Assembly: GCA_003242275.1 (NCBI GenBank)
Contig: QGUX01000144.1
Span: 1 to 8,743 of the forward strand
DNA: 8,743 nucleotides
Direction: 5' to 3'
From: Pseudomonadota bacterium
GTDB lineage: Bacteria > Pseudomonadota > Gammaproteobacteria > Steroidobacterales > Steroidobacteraceae
Position 1 is the first letter of the stretch. Every line of letters begins with the position of its first letter. The position numbers were made by a program, and so were the translations under genes. The notes below the pieces were generated by a model. That model saw nothing but the letters and a program-made list of their open reading frames with translations. It did no database searches and had not been told where the DNA came from. Positions 1-5,487 of this stretch are shown here, one piece after another.

Positions 1-1214
1 TGCACCTGCTCGGCCTCGTTGAACAGGAAGCGTGGCTCGGGCGCATCGAAGTCCAGCGCGCCGCGGCGGCCGCGGGCGCGGTACAGCGCCCGGTACACGT
101 CCACCAGCGGCAGCAGCTTCTCGCACAGCGGCCCGATCCGATCCCGCGCCGCCGGCTCGCCCAGGAACAGTGCCGCATGGGCCAGTGAATAGGTGAGCCG
201 CGCATGCGAACGCATCACCGCCGGATAGAAGCGCGAGCTCTCCAGCCGGCCGTTGCGCGACACCTGCATGTCGGCCACCAGGCACAGGCGGTCCACGCCG
301 GGCTTGAGCGAACAGAGCTCGTCCGACAGCGCCGGCGGCAGCATGGGCACCACCCGTTGCGGGAAATACACCGAGGTGCCGCGCTCGCGCGCCTCCGCAT
401 CCAGCGCCGTGCCCTCGCGCACGTAGAAGCTGACGTCGGCGATGGCCACCACCAGTCGAAAGCCCCGTTCGTTGGGTTCGGCGTACACCGCGTCGTCGAA
501 GTCGCGCGCGTCCTCGCCGTCGATGGTGACCAGCGGCAGGTGGCGGATGTCCACGCGCCGCGCCGCCTCGGCCGGATCGACCTCGGTGCCGTGGCGTTCG
601 GCATCGGCCAGCGCCTCACGCGAGAACTCCGTGGGCAGCGACAGCCTGGCAATGGCCGCCTCGGTGGCCAGCGTCACGGGTTTCTCCGGGTCGAGCAGCC
701 GCTCCACCCGCGCCACGCCCGCGCCGCCCTGCTGCGGATACCTGAGGATGCGCGCGATCACCCAGCTGCCCTGGCGGGCGCCGTTCAGGTGCTCGGGCGG
801 CACGGTGCAGTACAGGTTCAGCCGCCGGTCGGCCGAGGTCACGGTGGCCGAGCGGCCGCGGATGTCCACGGTGGCGAGGAAGGCGCCCACGCCGCGCGCC
901 AGCACTTCGATGACCTGGCCGGCCCAGCGTCCGTCCGCGGCCTGGGTGGCGGCGACGCGCACCTGGTCGCCGTGCATCACGCCGGCCATTTCCTTGGGCG
1001 GCAGGAACACGCTCTCGGCGAGGTCGTCGCTGCGCAGGAAGCCGAAGCCGGCGCGGTTGGCGGCGACCACGCCGACCAGCGTGCGGGTGGCGCCCCCCCC
1101 GCCGCGGGCGCCGCCGCGGCCCTGCCGGCCGCCGAACTGGGGCGCGCGCCGGCCGCCGGTGGATTGGCCGCCGGAACCGGTGTGGCGGGACTTGCTTCTG
1201 CGCGGATGTCTCAG
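1..1214 (-). CDS. rnr: Ribonuclease R, N-terminal ~404 residues (gene runs off the left edge)
   Basis: This is the 3'-5' exoribonuclease of the RNB family that degrades structured RNA. Counting from the proposed start, residues 1-40 are a basic, Gly/Arg-rich stretch. A cold-shock domain follows from about 43 (LVGVVAANRAGFGF, then HGDQV), then a second OB-like region and the RNB catalytic domain. The magnesium-binding motif TIDGEDARDFDDAVY is intact, with Asp 232, 238, 240 and 241 matching E. coli D272, D278, D280 and D281. Family blocks such as GTSVYFP, CSLKPGVDRLC and SHARLTY follow. The end of RNB and the S1 domain lie outside the window. The frame has a TGA at 1254-1256 and no ATG, GTG or TTG before the cold-shock domain. 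I therefore place the start at the CTG at 1214, which has GAGG five bases upstream. The usual N-terminal helix-turn-helix domain is absent. The product is certain; the start is not. Confidence 0.93.
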   Translation of the reverse strand, partial: MRHPRRSKSRHTGSGGQSTGGRRAPQFGGRQGRGGARGGGGATRTLVGVVAANRAGFGFLRSDDLAESVFLPPKEMAGVMHGDQVRVAATQAADGRWAGQVIEVLARGVGAFLATVDIRGRSATVTSADRRLNLYCTVPPEHLNGARQGSWVIARILRYPQQGGAGVARVERLLDPEKPVTLATEAAIARLSLPTEFSREALADAERHGTEVDPAEAARRVDIRHLPLVTIDGEDARDFDDAVYAEPNERGFRLVVAIADVSFYVREGTALDAEARERGTSVYFPQRVVPMLPPALSDELCSLKPGVDRLCLVADMQVSRNGRLESSRFYPAVMRSHARLTYSLAHAALFLGEPAARDRIGPLCEKLLPLVDVYRALYRARGRRGALDFDAPEPRFLFNEAEQV

Positions 1215-1219
1215 GACTG

Positions 1220-1223
1220 CCTC
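1220..1223 (-). promoter_or_regulatory. Shine-Dalgarno GAGG deciding a CTG start for rnr
   Basis: On the minus strand GAGG is followed by five bases (CAGTC) and then CTG at 1214-1212. It is the only well-placed ribosome-binding site between the upstream in-frame stop and the cold-shock domain, and it is the reason for choosing a rare CUG start. An ATG at 1246 lies in another frame, lacks a Shine-Dalgarno, and ends after 11 codons with a TGA overlapping this CTG (CTGA). Confidence 0.45.
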
Positions 1224-1295
1224 GGCTTTGCCCGCAACGGGCCCATCAATGGATCAGGCAGTTTAGCGGACCTTCCCGTCCCGGGCGGGCGTTCG

Positions 1296-1325
1296 TTGAC
1301 TTCCGCCCCTTCGCCCGCGTACATT
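1296..1325 (+). promoter_or_regulatory. Sigma70-type promoter of the tRNA-Leu gene
   Basis: A -35 element TTGACT (1296-1301) is separated by 18 bases from a -10 element TACATT (1320-1325), which keeps the key T, A, A and final T of TATAAT. The next bases, GCGCGCCCC, form a GC-rich discriminator, a feature known from stringently controlled stable-RNA promoters. Transcription would start near 1332, a few bases before the mature tRNA. Assigned by eye. Confidence 0.65.
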
Positions 1326-1339
1326 GCGCGCCCCACCGT

Positions 1340-1424
<85 letters not shown>

Positions 1425-1427
1425 GTC

Positions 1428-1444
1428 CCGGCCAGCCTCGCCGG
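1428..1444 (+). terminator. Weak hairpin just after tRNA-Leu
   Basis: CCGGC (1428-1432) pairs with GCCGG (1440-1444) around a 7-base loop, four bases after the tRNA CCA end. The following sequence AACTTCTCC is only mildly pyrimidine-rich, with no real T run. It could help to end or process the tRNA transcript where it meets the converging DUF4142 gene, but the stem is short. Confidence 0.2.
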
Positions 1445-1491
1445 AACTTCTCCGATCTGACTTCCCCCGCCCGCAATGGGCGTCGCTGGCT

Positions 1492-1974
1492 TCAATGGGC
1501 CAGGTGCTGCGCCTTCTGGTGATGGTCCTGCAGCGTGGGCAACGTGCGCGAGGCGAAGCCCGCCAGCTCCTTGTCCGCCAGGCGTGACGCGGAGGTGAAC
1601 AGCGCCACGGCCTCGGCATGGTCCGCCACCATGCGGCGGGTGAATGCCGCATCGAAGTCGGCGCCGGACTTCCGGTCCAGCTCCTCCACGGCCTGCTTGA
1701 ACTCCAGGCCCGGCTCCCGGGCCACTTCCAGGCCCTTGCTCTTCGCCAGCGCCTCAAGCTCCCGGTTGGCGTGGCCATGGTCGGCCACCATGCGCTCGCC
1801 GTAGGCGCGCACCTCGGCCGATGCACCCTTGCGGGCCGCCAGCGCACCCAGCTGCGCCTCGGCGATGCCGGCCTCCGAGGCCTTCGTGACGAATTCCTCC
1901 GCGGTGAGCTCCGCCGCCCAGGCGACCTGTCCCAGCAGCGCGGTGGCGAGCACCGCGGCGATCGGATTCTTCAT
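1492..1974 (-). CDS. Exported DUF4142 protein (ferritin-like four-helix family), 160 aa
   Basis: The start is the ATG at 1974-1972, preceded by a good Shine-Dalgarno (GAGGAGA, seven bases upstream); longer in-frame extensions have none. Residues 1-20 form a Sec signal peptide ending in VAWA|AE, so the mature protein should be periplasmic or secreted. The rest is helical and carries the DUF4142 signatures twice: RMVADHGHAN (61-70) and RRMVADHAEAV (113-123), then LPTLQDHHQKAQ near the C-terminus. The conserved Asp-His pairs and the C-terminal His are present. Members of this family are small exported helical-bundle proteins without a firmly known reaction; they are often linked to stress or the envelope. 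The gene converges on the tRNA and is divergent from the PilZ gene. The family is sure, the function unknown. Confidence 0.9.
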   Translation of the reverse strand: MKNPIAAVLATALLGQVAWAAELTAEEFVTKASEAGIAEAQLGALAARKGASAEVRAYGERMVADHGHANRELEALAKSKGLEVAREPGLEFKQAVEELDRKSGADFDAAFTRRMVADHAEAVALFTSASRLADKELAGFASRTLPTLQDHHQKAQHLAH

Positions 1975-2062
1975 GGTGGTTCTCCTCACGATTGATGAGT
2001 GGACTGTCCCATTCCCTTGCCGGTGCGGCACGGAGCGGGGCGCGCGAGGTCCGGGAGGAAGG

Positions 2063-2143
2063 CTCCTACAGCAACGGAAAGATGCGCCCGCATCCCGCGG
2101 AGGGTGAATCGCTCCTACAGGCTCGCCGGGACGCCACCTACAG
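2063..2143. repeat. Degenerate CTCCTACAG intergenic repeats in the 1975-2239 gap
   Basis: CTCCTACAG occurs exactly at 2063-2071 and 2112-2120, and once with one change (CACCTACAG) at 2135-2143. On the other strand it reads CTGTAGGAG, which matches the core of the TGTAGGAGC-type repeats common between genes in Xanthomonadales and Pseudomonas. The copies are partial and unevenly spaced. The rest of the gap between the divergent DUF4142 and PilZ genes holds the two ribosome-binding sites and presumably their promoters. I see no convincing gene there. Confidence 0.45.
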
Positions 2144-2239
2144 CGATCGGGCAGTGCCGACAGCATCTTTGCCGACGGGCCACGAATCCAGGTGCGACCC
2201 GACAGTCCGCCAGCCACCGGAAACCGCGAGAGGAGCAAC

Positions 2240-2656
2240 ATGAGCGCAGGGCCACAGGTCGTCATGGAGCACCGCTGGGGAACCCGCGTGGAACTTCGCG
2301 CAGCAGCGAAGCTGATGACGGTGGACGGCCTGTGCGACGGCATCCTGCGCAATGCCAGCCTGAGCGGCGCCTTCCTCGAGACCCCTGCACGGCCCACGCT
2401 GCTGTCACGGGTGTCGGTCAGGCCCGTATCGCCCGGGGGTGAGTGGCTGGATGGCTGGGTCGTGCGCATGGAAGCCCGCGGCATCGCCGTGGAATGGCTC
2501 GACCCACCGCTGCATTCGGTCGCGGTGCTGCTGTCGCTGCGGGAGCCGGCCCCGCCCGCAGGCGCCCGGTGGATCCGAACGCAATCCCGGGCGGTGGTAC
2601 CGCTGCGGCGGCGCCATCCCGGCCGCCTGCCCGATGGCAGCGGGCCGGCACGCTGA
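2240..2656 (+). CDS. Small PilZ-domain protein, 138 aa (putative c-di-GMP receptor)
   Basis: The start is the ATG at 2240, with AGGAG four bases upstream (AGGAGCAACATG). An earlier in-frame ATG at 2192 has no ribosome-binding site. The N-terminal part shows the two c-di-GMP-binding signatures of PilZ domains: an RxxxR motif, RWGTR (12-16), and NASLSG (38-43) in place of the usual D/NxSxxG. A strand GIAVEWLDP (81-89) fits the final part of the beta barrel. The last 30 or so residues are Arg/Pro-rich and look disordered. There is no signal peptide or membrane segment, so it should be a cytoplasmic single-domain PilZ protein of the kind that links c-di-GMP to motility, adhesion or exopolysaccharide. 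The target is unknown, and no neighbour explains it. Confidence 0.8.
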   Translation: MSAGPQVVMEHRWGTRVELRAAAKLMTVDGLCDGILRNASLSGAFLETPARPTLLSRVSVRPVSPGGEWLDGWVVRMEARGIAVEWLDPPLHSVAVLLSLREPAPPAGARWIRTQSRAVVPLRRRHPGRLPDGSGPAR

Positions 2657-2665
2657 ACCGCCACT

Positions 2666-2680
2666 GAATCGCGGCGATTC
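2666..2680. terminator. Hairpin nine bases after the PilZ gene
   Basis: GAATCG and CGATTC form a perfect 6-bp stem around CGG; counted as a palindrome it is 7+1+7 bases. It lies directly downstream of the PilZ stop codon and may end that transcript. The following TCTCCCC is not a proper U-tract, so it could also be a processing site or an operator. Confidence 0.3.
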
Positions 2681-2681
2681 T

Positions 2682-2709
2682 CCCCATTGGTGATGCCCCA
2701 TCGGTGATT
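2682..2709 (+). repeat. Two 14-base tandem repeats upstream of the SnoaL-like operon
   Basis: CCCCATTGGTGATG (2682-2695) is followed without gap by CCCCATCGGTGATT (2696-2709), with two differences. Two direct half-sites one and a third helical turns apart, about 75 bases before the first gene of the operon, could bind a regulator. They could also be a chance remnant. Confidence 0.35.
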
Positions 2710-2746
2710 GCGGCGGCGATGCGCCCACCGGCATGGCGACCCATCG

Positions 2747-2752
2747 TATCCT
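2747..2752 (+). promoter_or_regulatory. Possible -10 element for the SnoaL-like operon
   Basis: TATCCT is the best TATAAT-like hexamer in the 127-base gap before the operon and would place transcription start near 2759, 25 bases ahead of the first start codon. No recognisable -35 box lies at the right distance, so the promoter would need an activator or another sigma factor, or the call is wrong. Confidence 0.2.
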
Positions 2753-2783
2753 ATGGGCCGGTGCCGAAAGACCGGGGGATGAC

Positions 2784-3326
2784 ATGAAGATCCGTACTGC
2801 CCTTGCATGCTGCCTGCTGTCCGCGGGTGCAATGCGTCCCGCGCTGGCGCAGGAGCCGCCAGTGGGCGTCGCCGACCAGCAGGCACTGCTGAAGAGCCAC
2901 GACCCGAAGCTGGCCGCCAACAAGAAGCTGGTCTACGACATGTACCGCGCCATCGTGATCGGCGGACACTACGAGATGGCGGAGAAGTTCTTCACCAGGG
3001 AGTATATCCAGCACAATCCCAACGTGACCTCCGGCCGTGACGCGCTGGTGGAGTTCATCAGGAACTCCAGGCCGCAGCGCGAGATCCCGCCGGAGATCAC
3101 CTTCCCGCTGATCTCCATCGTCGCCGAGGGCGACATGGTGGTGGTGGCCACGGTGACCTGGGAACCGGACCCGGAGAAGCCCGGCGAGCGCTACGCGACC
3201 ACGCATTTCGACATGTACCGCATCGAGAACGGGCTGATCGCCGAGCACTGGGACCACGTGCCCCGGAGTTCCTCGGCGAAGACCTTCGATCCGAACACCA
3301 TTCTCGAGAACGCGCCGGTCAAGTAG
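2784..3326 (+). CDS. Exported SnoaL/NTF2-like protein, COG4922 type, 180 aa
   Basis: The chosen start is the ATG at 2784 with GGGGGA just upstream. It opens a clean Sec signal peptide (residues 1-22, ending ALA|QE); the in-frame ATG at 2733 would bury it. The mature protein is one NTF2-like domain with the marks of the predicted SnoaL-like aldol-condensation family: NKKLVYDMYR (46-55), YIQHNP (74-79), a GRDALVEFI helix, paired beta strands around 115-125, and MYRIENGLIAEHWD (144-157). The reaction is unknown; relatives are annotated as polyketide-cyclase-like. It differs clearly from the module repeated in the next three genes, lacking their YGYY and PPFHY signatures. It is the first gene of the operon, 20 bases before the next. 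Family likely, substrate unknown. Confidence 0.85.
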   Translation: MKIRTALACCLLSAGAMRPALAQEPPVGVADQQALLKSHDPKLAANKKLVYDMYRAIVIGGHYEMAEKFFTREYIQHNPNVTSGRDALVEFIRNSRPQREIPPEITFPLISIVAEGDMVVVATVTWEPDPEKPGERYATTHFDMYRIENGLIAEHWDHVPRSSSAKTFDPNTILENAPVK

Positions 3327-3346
3327 CGGCGCAGACGGGGGGAGAG

Positions 3347-4099
3347 ATGAGAAGCAGGATCCTGCCGGTCGCGGCCGGTTGCGCGCTGGCTGCATGGATG
3401 GCGGGCGCGGCCGAGCCCATCGTCACCGACAGCCGGGTGATCACCGAGGAGCGGCGCGTGCAGCTGCTGGAGGCGAAGATCGCCTCGCTGCAGCAGCAGG
3501 TGGAGCGGCTGGAGGACCGCCGCGCCATCGAGCGGCTGCAGCAGCTCTGGAGCCATTACGTCAGCGAGGGGATGGCCGAGGAGGCCGCCGCGCTGTTCTC
3601 GGACAGTCCCACCGCCTCGATCGAGTTCGCGCAGATGGGTGTGTACCGCGGCCGCGCGCGCATTGCGCAGTTCCTGAAGGCCTTCTTCCCGGTGGGCGAT
3701 GGCGTGCTGCGCGAGACGCCGGTGATGCAGCCGGTGATCCACGTGGCCGCCGACGGGCGCAGCGCACGGGGCCGCTGGCGTTCGCTGGTGATGGCCGGCC
3801 GGCACGGCGAGGAGGGCCGCTGGGAGGAAGGCCCGTACGAGAACGAATACGTGAAGGAGAACGGCGTGTGGAAGATCTACCGCATGCACTGGTTCACCAC
3901 CGTCAATGGTTCGTACGCCAGGGGCTGGCATCGCGAGGCCTATCCCATCGCCGGCCCGCTGCGCGAGCTGCCGCCGGATGAGCCCCCGTCGATCCGCTAC
4001 GAGTCCTTCCCGAAGTTCTTCCTGCCGCCCTTCCACTACTACCACCCGGTGACCGGCGCACCGGTCGCCTGGGAATCGCAGATGGAGGACGCGCCATGA
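3347..4099 (+). CDS. Exported single-module SnoaL-like (SnoaL_4 type) protein, 250 aa
   Basis: The ATG at 3347 follows a GGGGGGAGAG Shine-Dalgarno. A Sec signal peptide (1-21, AGA|AE) precedes a heptad-like helix (38-66, VQLLEAKIASLQQQVERLED), then one SnoaL-like module: helix RLQQLWSHYVSEG, GVYRGRARI (98-106), QPVIHVAADGRSA (128-140), EGPYENEYVKENGVWKIY (161-178) and the terminal PPFHYYHPVTG (227-237). At the places where the SnoaL/scytalone-dehydratase catalytic Asp and His should sit, it has Ser73 and Thr124, so it may be a non-catalytic or binding member. Its last codons overlap the next start (ATGA, 4096-4099), which implies translational coupling. The gene is certain; the function is inferred from fold only. 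Confidence 0.87.
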   Translation: MRSRILPVAAGCALAAWMAGAAEPIVTDSRVITEERRVQLLEAKIASLQQQVERLEDRRAIERLQQLWSHYVSEGMAEEAAALFSDSPTASIEFAQMGVYRGRARIAQFLKAFFPVGDGVLRETPVMQPVIHVAADGRSARGRWRSLVMAGRHGEEGRWEEGPYENEYVKENGVWKIYRMHWFTTVNGSYARGWHREAYPIAGPLRELPPDEPPSIRYESFPKFFLPPFHYYHPVTGAPVAWESQMEDAP

Positions 4100-5487
4100 A
4101 GCCCGCGATCCGCCTGGCGCTGTGCGCCCTGGCCTTCACCGCTTCCACCGCGCTCGAGGCCGCCGCGCCCGCGCCGCCCGACCTGGCGCCACGCCTGCAG
4201 CAGCTCGCGAAGCGCATCGCCGCCATCGACGCGCAGGCCGACCGCATCGACGACTACGACCAGATCCGGAACCTGCAGCACGCCTTCGGCTACTACTACG
4301 ACGAGGCGCTGTGGGACCACGTGGTGGACCTGTTCGCCGACGACGCCACGCTCGAGGTGGGCCAGCACGGCGTGTACGTGGGCAAGGAGAGCATCCGCCG
4401 CTATTTCCTGGGCCTGACCCGCGGCCGCATCGGCCTGGCGCCCGGCGAGCTGTCCATCCAGGGACAGCTCTCGCCGGTGATCACCCTCGCGCCCGACGGC
4501 CGCAGCGCGCAGGGTCGCTGGCGCGTGCTGATCCAGGACGCCGAGTACGGCAAGGGCGCCAACTGGGGCAGCGGCGTCTACGAGAACGCCTACGTGAAGC
4601 AGGACGGCGTCTGGAAGATCAGCCGCCTGCACCTGTACGTGCGCTTCCACGCACCCTACGAGAAGGGGTGGACGTTCGCGGATGCATCGCTCAATGCGCG
4701 CTACGGACGCTCCACCGCGCGTCCCGACCGGCCGCCCAGCCTGCGCTACGGCACCTGGCCGGAGCATTTCATCGCACCCATGCACTTCGCCGGCGAGGCG
4801 CCGGGCAGCTACCGGCTGGCGCCGCGACCCAGCGACGTCACGCCGAAGCCGGCCGCCGGCGTCGCGCCGGATGCGCCGCCCACCACGACCGCGCTCGAGG
4901 CCCAGGTGCGCGCGCTGGAACTGAAGCTCGCGCGCCTGAAGGCCGTCGACGAGATCGAGAACCTGCAGAGTTCCTATGGCTACTACGCCGACATGTCGAT
5001 GCAGGATGCCACCTCGGCGCTGTTCGCCGAGAACTCCACGCTGGAAATCCTGGGGCGCGGCGTGTTCGTCGGCCGCGACCGCATCTATGAATACATGCGC
5101 CGCCTCGGCGCGCCCACCGACGGGCGCCTGTTCACGCACATGCAGCTGCAGCCGGTGATCACCGTGTCGCGGGACGGCACCCGCGCCAACGTGCGCGCCC
5201 GCCTGTTCGAGATGTTCGGCATCGAGGGCAACCAGGCGCAGTGGGCCGAGGGCACCTACGAGAACCGCTTCGTGCTCGACGGGGACAAGTGGAAATACCA
5301 GGGCCTGATCGGCTACCAGACCTTCTACACGCCGTACGAGCAGGGCTGGGGACTGCAGTCCAACCCGCTGATGGACTACTTCCCCGGTTATCCCCCGGAC
5401 CTGCCGCACTCGACCGAGTACCAGCCCTACCCGGCCGTGTTCGTGCCGCCGTTCCACTACGCCAATCCCGTGAGCGGAAGAAGATGA
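4096..5487 (+). CDS. Exported two-module SnoaL-like protein, 463 aa
   Basis: The start ATG at 4096 overlaps the previous stop and has GGAGG seven bases upstream. A signal peptide (1 to about 24, ending EAAA|PA) is followed by two tandem SnoaL-like modules. Module 1 (about 50-240) has FGYYYDEALW with Asp69, GVYVGKESI, SPVITLAPDGRSA and VYENAYVKQDGVWKISRL, and ends in a worn motif IAPMHFAGEAPG. A Pro/Ala linker (243-264) leads to module 2 (about 266-463), with YGYYADMS (Asp299), GVFVGRDRI, THMQLQPVITV (His348), GTYENRFV and a final PPFHYANPVSG. Module 1 has Gln122 where module 2 has His348, so only module 2 keeps a full Asp/His pair. Single NTF2-like domains are usual in this family; a fused exported tandem is not. 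Its stop overlaps the next start. Confidence 0.87.
   Translation: MKPAIRLALCALAFTASTALEAAAPAPPDLAPRLQQLAKRIAAIDAQADRIDDYDQIRNLQHAFGYYYDEALWDHVVDLFADDATLEVGQHGVYVGKESIRRYFLGLTRGRIGLAPGELSIQGQLSPVITLAPDGRSAQGRWRVLIQDAEYGKGANWGSGVYENAYVKQDGVWKISRLHLYVRFHAPYEKGWTFADASLNARYGRSTARPDRPPSLRYGTWPEHFIAPMHFAGEAPGSYRLAPRPSDVTPKPAAGVAPDAPPTTTALEAQVRALELKLARLKAVDEIENLQSSYGYYADMSMQDATSALFAENSTLEILGRGVFVGRDRIYEYMRRLGAPTDGRLFTHMQLQPVITVSRDGTRANVRARLFEMFGIEGNQAQWAEGTYENRFVLDGDKWKYQGLIGYQTFYTPYEQGWGLQSNPLMDYFPGYPPDLPHSTEYQPYPAVFVPPFHYANPVSGRR

Noticed and set aside
1477..1509. Short hairpins (GCCC/GGGC and CTGGC/GCCAG) near the DUF4142 stop as a terminator
   Set aside because: Stems of four or five pairs without a T run on the minus strand; not distinguishable from chance in GC-rich DNA.
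1991..2015. Possible extracytoplasmic-sigma promoter (GGAAT-N15-TCAAT) before the DUF4142 gene on the minus strand
   Set aside because: Only loosely like a sigmaE-type consensus, and its -10 overlaps the region next to the ribosome-binding site, leaving little leader.
1992..2243. Short plus-strand frames in the DUF4142/PilZ gap
   Set aside because: No ribosome-binding site, no recognisable protein, and they cross the repeat-bearing sequence.
1492..2886. Extended minus-strand frame (464 codons) ending in DUF4142
   Set aside because: The extra N-terminal 304 codons are low-complexity, cross the PilZ gene and lack a ribosome-binding site; the signal peptide and Shine-Dalgarno place the start at 1974.
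5241..5483. N-terminal extension of the three-module lipoprotein
   Set aside because: It overlaps the preceding gene in another frame and would bury the lipoprotein signal; ATGA coupling supports the start at 5484.
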